Source: DATCJA01 sp963734635 (GTDB taxonomy: Bacteria > Acidobacteriota > Vicinamibacteria > Vicinamibacterales > UBA2999). Taken from it: a DNA stretch of 64,000 bases. Below, piece by piece: positions 34,321 to 42,724 of this stretch. Below the pieces are notes generated by a model. It worked only from the letters and a program-made list of their open reading frames with translations, was not told where the DNA came from and searched no databases. The stretch spans positions 1-64,000 of the forward strand of contig CAVTIA010000011.1 in the NCBI GenBank assembly GCA_963734635.1, in the 5' to 3' direction. Numbering within the stretch: position 1 is the first letter of the stretch; each line of letters begins with the position of its first letter. A program made the position numbers and the translations under genes.

Positions 34321-35040
34321 CTATGAGAGATCGGCGATGCTCTTCGGCTCGACGTCGTACTTCTTGTTCCGGTAGGTCTTGATGTGCTCGGAGTAGATCG
34401 CGATGACGCCAGGGAAACCGATCATCTTCCACGCAACCTTCTCCCGATTGCCGCCGTAGATCGGATCGGCGAAGAACCCCTGCATGGCGGTCGCGAGCAG
34501 CAGGTTGAAGAACTCCTGCGCCGGCACCGTTTCGAAGGTGATACGCCCCTGCTCCATGTTCTGAAGCACACCGATCTGTTGATCGACTGTCAGCCGATCG
34601 AAATCCTTTTGGTACGTCTTGCGGCAATAGCCGTTGGCCGCGCCGATCCCGGCGCGGAAGAACTCGGCCGGCGTCATGGGCGACTGGTAACCCTGCGTCG
34701 GCTTCCCTTTCTGCCACGGCCCCTGCATGTAGGTGCGATCGCCGCTTCCCCAGGCGCCGGCCAGCTGGCGATCGATGAAGAGTGCCACGCCGGACTCGGT
34801 GCCGCTTGGCGTCAAGTCGTCAGCAGGGATGAAGCGATCGACCGCCGCCTCGACGAAAGCGGCTTCCGGCGCGGTAAGAAACGTGTAGGCGTGGGAGACC
34901 GGCTCCAGCGCGGCCGCCGGTTGCGCGATCGAGGCCGGCGGCGCCTGCGCTTCTGCGGTGTCGACACCGACCGCCGCGGCGATACCGGTAGCGCCAACGG
35001 TGCCGACCGTTTTCAGGAAATCGCGTCGGTTGTTGTTCAT
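34321..35040 (-). CDS. Gluconate 2-dehydrogenase subunit 3-like protein (Tat signal)
   Basis: 239 residues from ATG 35040 (MNNNRRDFLKTVGTVGATGI); ATG 35049 is also possible. NRRDFLK plus the following hydrophobic stretch is a twin-arginine signal, so the complex with the FAD subunit is probably exported folded. The body has FVEAAVDRFIPADDLTPSG, GYQSPMTPAEFFRAGI and the tail FADPIYGGNREKVAWKMIGF, typical of subunit 3. It is first in the three-gene operon subunit 3, GMC, cytochrome c. A perfect hairpin lies just upstream. Confidence 0.92.
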   Translation of the reverse strand: MNNNRRDFLKTVGTVGATGIAAAVGVDTAEAQAPPASIAQPAAALEPVSHAYTFLTAPEAAFVEAAVDRFIPADDLTPSGTESGVALFIDRQLAGAWGSGDRTYMQGPWQKGKPTQGYQSPMTPAEFFRAGIGAANGYCRKTYQKDFDRLTVDQQIGVLQNMEQGRITFETVPAQEFFNLLLATAMQGFFADPIYGGNREKVAWKMIGFPGVIAIYSEHIKTYRNKKYDVEPKSIADLS

Positions 35041-35056
35041 GATGTGCATAAACGTA

Positions 35057-35090
35057 GGGCGGGCCTTTACGGCACCGTAAAGGCCCGCCC
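35057..35090. terminator. Perfect 16-bp hairpin between the TonB receptor and dehydrogenase genes
   Basis: GGGCGGGCCTTTACGG-CA-CCGTAAAGGCCCGCCC forms a perfect 16-bp stem with a 2-base loop. It is within 17 bp of the subunit 3 ATG and downstream of the TonB receptor stop. The lead ACGTAGGGCGGGCCTT also appears, truncated, at 38629-38650. It may terminate the receptor transcript or be a mobile palindrome family member. Confidence 0.75.
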
Positions 35091-35110
35091 GTTGTGTCCA
35101 TCCGATCTCG

Positions 35111-35141
35111 GTCCGGCTGAAACCGGACACTGACGTACGAA
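35111..35141. repeat. REP-like palindrome GTCCGGC-TGAA-ACCGGAC
   Basis: The palindrome occupies 35111-35128 with one arm mismatch and is followed by ACTGACGTACGA, the inverted form of the CGTACGTCAGT lead seen at 27429. It lies 9 bp downstream of the TonB receptor stop, on its 3' side. Confidence 0.85.
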
Positions 35142-35149
35142 GAAAGCGT

Positions 35150-38100
35150 CTAGAACGCGTACTTCACCCCCAACTGGATGATGCGCGGGAGCCCCTCCAT
35201 CGTCGTGACGCGGCCGAAGGTCGCCGCGTTGAAATTGGCCTGCCACCCACCGGCCGTCAGCTCGGTGCCGGGGACGCCCCAGTGGAACGTGTTGAACAGA
35301 TTGAACGCCTCGAGCCGCAGCTCGAGGTTCTGGGTCGGGAGGACGCTAATCTGGCGTGAGATCGCCAGGTCCACGCTCCAGAAGCTGGGGCCCGTCAGGG
35401 CATTCCGCATCAGGTTGCCGAACGTCCCCGGCGCCGGCTGGGCGAATGCGGCGGGATTGAAATATTGATTCAGCGTCCGCGGGTTCGCGTAAAAGTCGTC
35501 GCTGACCTTGTTCACCCGCTGGTTTCGCTGCCCGTTGCGCGCGTTGTCGCCGCCGGTGATGATGTCGATGCGGTAGCCGGACCGGATGCTCACGATGCCC
35601 GAGGCGCGCCAGCGGGAGGCGAGCACACCGAGAGCGCCACCGCCGAGGTCAGGCGATTCCACTCCGAGTGAGACACCCCCAACGTGCGTGCGATCGTGAT
35701 CGCAGTAGCCCTTGTCGAACTCGGGATCGTCAGGGTTCGTGTACCCGGACGCGATCTGGGCGAACGTGTTCGGCGTTTTCGTGCCCATGCAGCGCGACCA
35801 GGTGTAGTTGCCGCTCAGGCTGAGGCCGCTTGCCGATCGGCGCTGCACCGACAACTTCAGCCCGCGGTACTCCTGCCACCCGATGTCGTCGTTCAGATCC
35901 ATCGTGCCGATCAATCGCCCTTCCGCAGGGTTCTCCAGGAAGAGCACGCGGCGCTGGTTCAGGTTGGCGTTGGTCGAGCAGGGTAGTCACCCCGATCGTG
36001 CACGGCCGGACCCATGTAGACGCCCGGGTTGATCGACGTCTGCGCCCAAAGACGATCAGAATAGCTGCCCAGATAGCTCGCCCCGACTCCCCAGTTATCG
36101 CCGAACTGCCGCTCCAGCGTGACGTTCCAGTTCTGCACGCGTGGGGAGTTGATGTCGGGATCCATGGTGCCGAAGGACCCGAACGCTGGGTACGCCACGT
36201 TGCGGTCGGTCACGATCGGGTGCGGATCGCCACCCACGGCCCCGTACGGGTCGTCCATGCGTCCCGGCGGATCCGTGATGAGCGACCGGTTGCCGAACGG
36301 CGGCGCCGACGAGTTGATGTTGTGATAGTCGCCCGCCATGAAGTCGTAGGCGAGTGCGTACGACGCCCGCAGCGCCATGCGCCCGTCACCCGTCAGGTCC
36401 CATGCCACGCCAAGCCTGGGCGAGAAATTCGTCCACTGCTTGTTCAGCCCGGTCTGTCCGGACGGAAATCCATCGTCTCCGGGATAGAGCATGCCCGCGG
36501 GGGCGTTCACGAACACGTTGCTCTTGACGCCGCGAAGGAAGTTGTCGTGATTGAAGTTGTACACCGCGCCGCTTTCCACGCTCGTGCCGAGATACGGCTC
36601 CCATCGCAGGCCCAGGTTGAACGTTACGCGCTCCGTTGCGCGCCAGGTGTCCTGCCCGTAGAACCCGACATACCAGCCGTGCACTGGCAGGCTTTGTACA
36701 GCGCCGTGCTCGACGGAGGTGAGGCGGCCGAGCAACAGATCCGCCGAGGGCCATGCCGCTGGCGCTGCCATCGAAGATCCAGATCCCGGCGGCTCGCGAC
36801 GAGGACTGGTAGAAACCGTTGAAGTACGAGACGCTGCCGCCGACGCCGAACTGATGACGGCCGCGAATGAGCGTCAGGTCATCGGCCACCTGGTAGAAGT
36901 TGTTCTTGAAGAACGCTTTCGTCGTGCCGGCGGGCAGCTCGAACGACGGCAGCACCTGTATCGGCATCTGACCCTCGGTATAGGGGTACAGCTTGATGCC
37001 CAGGTCTTTCGGACCGAAGTACGGCGTGTTGTAGCGGTCCACGGTCGTCCGGTTGTAGGCCACGCGAATGGAGTTCACCACGGTGGGCCCGAGCACCCAC
37101 GTGTCGCCGAGCGTCAGCGCGTGGGCGAGATTGTCGAGACCGGAGTCGATCGCCTTGAGCACGTTATCGTCGCCACCCTGGTAGGCCGGCGGCTTCTTGA
37201 TGAACGTAGCCATGTACCGGCCGAATACGGACTGGTCCGGGGTCAACTGGTAGTCGAGTCGCCCGATCCCCTGTCCTTCATTGTTGGTCGCCCGTCGTCT
37301 GATACGTAATCTGGCCGCAGGGGTCGTCCGTCCTGGGCAGCCGCTGGGCCAGCTTCATCGCGGCGGGGCTGAAGAGCGCCGGATTGATGCGGTTGTTCGA
37401 CGAACCCCCCACCCAGGTTGATCTGCCTCCCGCCGGTGCATGCCGGCGAGGCCACTGTCGTGAAGTCGCCTGCGAGCATCGCGTTCGATGGCACGAAGGC
37501 GATCTGGTCGGCCGGCCGGAAGCGCAGCACGGTGCCCTGATAGGCGCCGAAGAAGAACAGCCTGTCGCGGGCGATCGGGCCGCCTAGCGTGCCCCCGAAC
37601 TGATTGCGCAGCAGCCCGTCGTTCTGACGCTTGCCGTCGGGGCCGATACTGGCGAACGGGCTCGTCGAGTTGAGCGCGCGGTGCCGGAGGAACTCGAACG
37701 CGTTGCCGCGCAACGCGTTGGTGCCCGACTTCGTGACGGCGTTCACCGAAGCGGACGCGTGCATGCCGTTCTGCGCGGTGAGGCCGCTCGTCGCGACGCG
37801 GAATTCCTGGAGCGCGTCGGGGAACGGCATCGGCAGGTTCACGTTGCTCTGCGGGCTGTTGTGCGTCGCGCCGTCGAGCAGGTACCCGACGCCGATGGGA
37901 AGGCCGCCGGCGACAGAGATCGTTACGCCTCCGGGGAAGTTTCGGCTGCCGACCACGCCGGTCTGCACCGCCGCGCCGGCCAGCACGATCAGATCGGTCA
38001 CCTGCCGGCCCTGCAGCGGCAGCTCCACGATCCGCTCGTTGTCCACCACGTCGCTGATGCCGGCGCTCTGCACGTCAACGAGCGGCGCCGCCGCCTCCAC

Positions 38101-38461
38101 CGACACGGTCTCTGCGAGATTTCCGATCGCGAGCACCACGTTGATGGGCGGGCGTCGCCGCTACCTGCAGGACGATGCCCGTCTGCGAGTAGGTGCGGAA
38201 TCCCTGAAGCATCGCCTCCAGCCGATAGGGACCGGTTGGAAGGTTCGGCAACACATACGCGCCGTTCTCATCGGTAACAACGCTGCGCGTGAGCCCCGTG
38301 TCGGTCTGGGTCACCGTGACCGTGACGCCGGGCAGGACTGCCCCGCTTTCGTCGGCCACGCGGCCGCTCAGCTGGGCGGTGGACAGCTGCGCCAATGCCA
38401 CGGCGCTGCTGAGGAGGACGGAAATCGCGACGAGCGAGATTACCCGGAGCAAACGGTTCAT
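35150..38461 (-). pseudogene. Oar-like TonB-dependent receptor with carboxypeptidase-regulatory domain (five frame breaks)
   Basis: ATG 38461 follows GGAGGGTGTCT. Signal peptide LRVISLVAISVLLSSAVALAQ, then a CarboxypepD-regulatory domain (LSGRVADESGAVLPGVTVTV, VTDENGAYVLPNLPTGPYRL), a plug (QVTDLIVLAGAAVQ, GGLPIGVGYLLDGATH, NAVTKSGTNALRGNAFEF) and a barrel ending RIIQLGVKYAF with terminal Phe. The frame changes at about 38151, 37407, 37286 and 36751 (one extra base each) and 35982 (one base missing), all in short G/C runs. Corrected length is about 1,100 residues. It is presumed to be an outer-membrane importer or adhesin; ligand unknown. Confidence 0.88.
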
Positions 38462-38655
38462 AGACACCCTCCAGCGCGAAACGGGATAAGACGCGATGAG
38501 GACGGGCCCTGACTCCGAGGGTTCGCCGACGGAATTACATACGATGCGCTACGGAGCGCGGGTATTAAACCATGATTCCTGCCGTTGTTCGCAACCCGCC
38601 TGTTACAACCGGCTTCCGATCCGTTTCACACGTAGGGCGGGCCTTCACGGCCGGC

Positions 38656-39570
38656 CTACTCCATCCCAAGATAGGGAAGAAATCGGCCGAAGAAGATGAC
38701 GCCAATCCAGATCACCAGGGAGCAGGCCGCCACGACTTTCCGTGTGAGCGCCGCGTCGAGCACGGTAGGCGCCGTCGCTTGCTCCTGGTCGAACATTACC
38801 GGGTACAGCAAGGTCGCTCCGCCGAGCAGCACCAGGCCCATCTTCCAGGCGAACGCGCTGTTTTGGGTGTACTGCTCGGGAGCGGCGAGGAAGAACAGCA
38901 TTCCTGTAATGATGTTGATGCCGAGTCCGGCCATTGCCCATGGCAGCAGGCGGTTGACGTCGGCGAGCGCGACGCCGCGGATGAACCCCACCATACGCAG
39001 GTTCACGAGCAACGTGACGCCGAAAAGGAGACACAAGCCGACGAAGTGTAAAACCTCGCAAATCGGCCAGACCCACGGGTTGTCGAGCACGAACGCTGCT
39101 CCCATCGCCGCCGGACTGGGCCACGCTGGCGCATAGACCGGAGACCCCGCTGCCATGATTTCGGGGTGGCGAATCTGCCCGCCGATGTTGGCGGCCCGAG
39201 CCATGAGCAGGAAGGCCGCGATTGATAAGACCAGAACCGCTGGCTGGTGCCATTGCCTGAATCGCCGCAGCGCAAGCCATCCCATCAGTCCGACGATCTC
39301 CATCGGGATGAGCGCCAGCATCGCCGCGTTCTGGTGCGCGGTGACCACGTCCTCAGGGAGTTCCCGCTCGGCCTTCAGGATGAATTCCGCCGCGTTGCCG
39401 CTCAGATACGCGGGGATCGCCACGAGAGCGACGCCGAAGAACACCACATAGCTGGCTCGCTTGAGGTCGTCACTGTGTCGGACGAGCGAGGCCGCCAACA
39501 ACCCGATGCCGAAACCGAAGCCGATGGTCGGAACGTGGTTCAGCAGCAGGTGCAGATGCGCCAGGTTCAC
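38656..39570 (-). CDS. Multi-pass membrane protein, unknown
   Basis: 304 residues from GTG 39570, which overlaps the upstream DUF6644-like stop (GTGA). About eight helices; the start NLAHLHLLLNHVPTIGFGFG has three His in a short span, and another His-bearing helix is WPICEVLHFVGLCLLFGVTL. The paired His helices could bind heme b as in small quinol-linked membrane cytochromes, but this is inference. It is co-expressed with the DUF6644-like gene and downstream of the MBL, secreted-family and DUF6152 genes. Confidence 0.7.
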   Translation of the reverse strand: MNLAHLHLLLNHVPTIGFGFGIGLLAASLVRHSDDLKRASYVVFFGVALVAIPAYLSGNAAEFILKAERELPEDVVTAHQNAAMLALIPMEIVGLMGWLALRRFRQWHQPAVLVLSIAAFLLMARAANIGGQIRHPEIMAAGSPVYAPAWPSPAAMGAAFVLDNPWVWPICEVLHFVGLCLLFGVTLLVNLRMVGFIRGVALADVNRLLPWAMAGLGINIITGMLFFLAAPEQYTQNSAFAWKMGLVLLGGATLLYPVMFDQEQATAPTVLDAALTRKVVAACSLVIWIGVIFFGRFLPYLGME

Positions 39571-40034
39571 GAGATGAACTCGCTGACGTAGGCCATGAGC
39601 CGGCCGGCAGTCAGAGCGATCAGCCAGCACCCGAGAGACGCGGCGGCGAGCACGGCGCCGCGCTGCTGGCCGTGAAAGACACGGCTCCGGACGAGCGCCA
39701 GCGTCGCGACCCCGCCGGCGACAAACGCGAGCTTTACGAAGAACGCCGGGTTCGACGCGTGCTTCGTCGCGTCCGAGACAAACAGCAGAACGCCGGTGGC
39801 GGCCGTCAGTGCGAACCCCGCCCACATGACGCCAAATAACCTATCGAGCGATGCGAGTGGAATGGTGGACGCGACACCGAGAAGCCGCAGATCGATGGCG
39901 GCGCTCATACCGACGACCGTGCTCAACCCGAGGGTGTGAAGAAACAGAATCAGCGGGTAGCCGTAGAGCACCCCAGATTCGCGGATCCAGGTGGCGACGC
40001 CGGATTGTTCAAGCTGGGCCAGAACAGATGCCAT
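39567..40034 (-). CDS. DUF6644-like membrane protein
   Basis: 155 residues with four helices: YGYPLILFLHTLGLSTVVGM, LFGVMWAGFALTAATGVLLF, FFVKLAFVAGGVATLALVRS and AAASLGCWLIALTAGRLMAY. The H in LFLHTLGLS resembles the same position in the downstream membrane protein (EVLHFVGLCL). Residues such as SDATKHASNPAFFVKL fit the DUF6644 family. The two genes probably form a membrane complex; electron-transfer function is a guess from histidine placement. Confidence 0.7.
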   Translation of the reverse strand: MASVLAQLEQSGVATWIRESGVLYGYPLILFLHTLGLSTVVGMSAAIDLRLLGVASTIPLASLDRLFGVMWAGFALTAATGVLLFVSDATKHASNPAFFVKLAFVAGGVATLALVRSRVFHGQQRGAVLAAASLGCWLIALTAGRLMAYVSEFIS

Positions 40035-40043
40035 CTCCAGGTG

Positions 40044-41153
40044 CTACGACCCCATCCTCCACGCAAGCTGGGCTTCGTAACATTCGAGAAGCACCCGGTG
40101 ATACCGTTCAACCGCTTCCTTGCTGACGAAGGGATGCGCGGCGCCCTGCAGCTTCAGCCACTCGCCGAGCACGCCATCGGGATTTCCCCCTCCGGATTCA
40201 TCCGGATTCATGTATCGCCACGCGCGAAGCTTGGGGAAGAAATTGGCGTGGGTCAGCGTCGGTGAGAGAACCACGTCCACGCCCGCCTTCGTTCCGAGGT
40301 CGATGAAGCGCCTCAACGAGGCCACGTGAGTTCGCATCATCGTCTGGCCGTCCGGGAAGTACTGTACGCCTTGACGCCCGATGCTCGGATCGGTCCCGCC
40401 CCAGATGCTGGCGACGTGCGCGCCATCGTCGGATGCCACGCTCTTCCTGTTCGTGAGCGGACCGATGATCAACGAAAGCGTCCCGGGCGTGTGGCCTGGA
40501 GTGATGTACACCGTCACCGTCACGCCACCGAGCGTGATCTTCTGACCATCGGTGACGACCATGTCCCTCCGTGGCTTGAATTCGGCCGGTGAGTTGTCCT
40601 TGGCCACGAGGTCCCAGTCGGCAGCCGACATCGCGATGCGCGCGTTGGGATATGTGTCCTGAAGACCCTTGGCTCCCCAGTAGCGGTCGTCATGCGCGTG
40701 CGTGATGATCACGTACTTGATGTTCTTGGGATCGAGCCCGAAATTGAGCAGCCCGAGCACTAGTTCTTTGCTCGAATAATGGAAATTCGCGTCAATGACG
40801 ATGATGCCTTCCGGGGTGTTGACGGCCCAGACGCCGGCCGTCCTTGTGCCGATGAAGTAGAGGTTGTCGAAGATGTTGGCCGGCCATGCGAACCACTCCT
40901 TCCGCGGGAGGACGGCCGAACGATCGTTCGTGCGCATGACATCCGGCAGCTTCGGTTCCTGGCACGCCTGATCGAAAAGCGCCTGGAAGACATGGAACGG
41001 GGGCGCCTTCTTCGGGTCCGCGCCTTTCGGCGCGATGGCGGCGCGCGCCGCGTCCACGTGCGCTCTGGCCGTGGCGGCCTGCGCATGAAGATGAGCGGCC
41101 AATGAGCCTGACAGCAACGCGGCGCCGCACGCGAATGCCACACGTCGTTTCAT
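40044..41153 (-). CDS. Exported metallo-beta-lactamase-fold hydrolase, B3-like
   Basis: 369 residues from ATG 41153. Signal peptide FACGAALLSGSLAAHLHAQA. The fold is clear: FDNLYFIGTRTAGVWAVNTP, IIVIDANFHYSS, KYVIITHAHDDRYWGAKGL, then the third metal His in YITPGHTPGTLSLI and a late HANFFPKL. The first motif is H-x-H-x-D-R, so the usual sixth-position His is Arg. Substrate may be a lactone, ester or lactam. It is in a minus-strand run with DUF6152 and a secreted-family gene, 10 bp after the latter. Confidence 0.85.
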   Translation of the reverse strand: MKRRVAFACGAALLSGSLAAHLHAQAATARAHVDAARAAIAPKGADPKKAPPFHVFQALFDQACQEPKLPDVMRTNDRSAVLPRKEWFAWPANIFDNLYFIGTRTAGVWAVNTPEGIIVIDANFHYSSKELVLGLLNFGLDPKNIKYVIITHAHDDRYWGAKGLQDTYPNARIAMSAADWDLVAKDNSPAEFKPRRDMVVTDGQKITLGGVTVTVYITPGHTPGTLSLIIGPLTNRKSVASDDGAHVASIWGGTDPSIGRQGVQYFPDGQTMMRTHVASLRRFIDLGTKAGVDVVLSPTLTHANFFPKLRAWRYMNPDESGGGNPDGVLGEWLKLQGAAHPFVSKEAVERYHRVLLECYEAQLAWRMGS

Positions 41154-41163
41154 CCGATCCCCC

Positions 41164-41967
41164 CTACTTCGCGTCCAAATACTTCTTGCCCGGATACGCG
41201 AACTCCACCTCGCGGCGCGCAGACTCGGCGTCACACGACCGATATGCGGGTGCAGGCCCCCCCTGGGTTTTCCTCCAGACGATCGCCCAGGTGAACGGCC
41301 TGGTCAGAAAGGTCGGATCTTCCAGGGTAATGATGATCCTCAAGTGCTCATCGTCAATCAGTTGATAGCGCTCCGTGAGCTTCTTTTGAACCGACGAGGC
41401 CATGTGCAGGTGGTCGTCGATCCCGTCGGGATCGAACGTGAAGTGATCGGTCTCGATCACGAGGTCGTCGCCGTCGAATCGTCCGGTCGAGAGTCCGTGC
41501 TGGTGGAGCTCTCCCGGCAACGGCTTCGGACCGCCCCCGTTCAGCCAGACCGTCCGCGCCACAAACCAGGGGTTGGTCGGATGCTGTATGTCGACGCGGC
41601 CGGGCGACGCGGAAATATAGCCGCCATCGGTCAGCAGCGCCGGCAGCCCGAGCTGCGCACACGCCACGGTCGTCGGCGACTGCATGATGTCCACGTACTT
41701 CAGCCAGGCTTCGCCCCTGGCGTTCAGCGGCAGCTGATCGACGGGCATCGAGCAGTTCAGCTGCTTCTCGCCCGCATCACCCGTGCGGCCGCCGCAATTG
41801 CCGCGGTCCTGGCCATCGGGCACGGCGACGTCGGAATCCCAATGCCCGATGAACGGCAGGATCTTCTCGTACTCTTCGTCAGCCTGGGCAGAGGCGTTCG
41901 TCGCCCCGACTACCAGCACCAGCGCGAAGAGCGCGCCGGCTTGTGCGATACGTCGTGCGCCAGTCAC
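41164..41967 (-). CDS. Secreted protein of the (F/Y/W)(D/E)GDxL family, divergent member
   Basis: 267 residues; signal peptide AGALFALVLVVGATNASAQ. It contains STGRFDGDDLVIETDHFTFD, then LTERYQLIDDEHLRIIITLE and DPTFLTRPFTWAIVW. These match in order the GRW(D/E)GDTLVVDSNGF, TERYRR and DP...KPW blocks of the three tandem paralogues at 49.7-53.0 kb and the gene at 45709. No enzyme motif is evident; a lipocalin-like beta-barrel is possible but not shown. It follows DUF6152 by 16 bp and precedes the B3-like MBL gene. Confidence 0.7.
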   Translation of the reverse strand: MTGARRIAQAGALFALVLVVGATNASAQADEEYEKILPFIGHWDSDVAVPDGQDRGNCGGRTGDAGEKQLNCSMPVDQLPLNARGEAWLKYVDIMQSPTTVACAQLGLPALLTDGGYISASPGRVDIQHPTNPWFVARTVWLNGGGPKPLPGELHQHGLSTGRFDGDDLVIETDHFTFDPDGIDDHLHMASSVQKKLTERYQLIDDEHLRIIITLEDPTFLTRPFTWAIVWRKTQGGPAPAYRSCDAESARREVEFAYPGKKYLDAK

Positions 41968-41983
41968 GTGGCCCTCCCGTTCC

Positions 41984-42385
41984 TTACTCGACCGGGGGTC
42001 CGCCGGGACATCCGCCGAGACACACCACCTTGCCGTCCTCGAATGTCACGACGCCTGCAGCCATAGCCGTCCCACCTTCGCGGCGGGTCGGATTGCCGGC
42101 TACCTTCACTTTCTTGCCCACGAACTCTTCAACCTTCCATCCTTCACGTTTCGCGTTGACCGCTCCGGTTCTCGCGGTGATGCGCCACTCCACCGGCTTG
42201 CCGCTCGCATCCGGAACTTCGAGGATCATCTCGGAATGCGGACTGACCAGTTTGAACGACTTGACGACACCCTGAATCTCAACGGTGCGTGACATGTCGT
42301 AGAAGGTGTTGAACGAATGGTGAGCCTGAATCGGAACGGCGACGGCCACACACGCAACGACCAATGCTGACAATAGACGTTTCAT
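41984..42385 (-). CDS. DUF6152-family exported protein
   Basis: 133 residues from ATG 42385 (MKRLLSALVVACVAVAVPIQ, signal peptide). The mature N-terminus HHSFNTFYDMSRTVEIQGVV and the later LVSPHSEMILEVPDASG are the hallmark of DUF6152, a small exported beta-rich domain. The twin His right after cleavage suggest metal binding (inference). The end VCLGGCPGGPPVE has two Cys. It is first in the run DUF6152, secreted-family protein, MBL. A word-repeat spacer separates it from the divergent PQQ dehydrogenase. Confidence 0.85.
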   Translation of the reverse strand: MKRLLSALVVACVAVAVPIQAHHSFNTFYDMSRTVEIQGVVKSFKLVSPHSEMILEVPDASGKPVEWRITARTGAVNAKREGWKVEEFVGKKVKVAGNPTRREGGTAMAAGVVTFEDGKVVCLGGCPGGPPVE

Positions 42386-42532
42386 GGCTCTCCTGCTCCT
42401 GCAACCAGCCAAAGTTTGTTCACTCGATATTCGTCACAACTTTTGGCTGGTTGGCGGTATTTCCTGCCGCGCTCCGCGCGGCGGGCGGCCCGCGGCGGAT
42501 AGTACACCTTGCGCGCATCGAGCCACAACATG

Positions 42533-42642
42533 CGCAGGCCTCAGGGCTCAGGCCTCAGGAATCAGGGCTGTCCCAGGCCCCAGGGACTGTGACTAGCCCA
42601 GCCCTGAACCCTGGGCCCTGAGGCCTGAGGCCTGACATGAGG
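42533..42642. repeat. Word-repeat inverted spacer in a divergent promoter region
   Basis: The left arm repeats CAGGCCTCAGGGCT and CAGGAATCAGGGCTG. The right arm (42596-42640) carries AGCCCTGAACCCTGGGCCC and TGAGGCCTGAGGCCTGACATG, the reverse complement of the same word. The hairpin is long and imperfect. It sits between the divergent starts of DUF6152 (42385) and the PQQ dehydrogenase (42725), so it cannot simply be a terminator for either. Confidence 0.8.
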
Positions 42643-42724
42643 CGCTTTGAGATTGACAGCCGCGCGTCGCGGACGGATCATCCGCGCGTCTTCCGTCCAA
42701 ATGTTCTTCATGAGGGGGAGTGCA

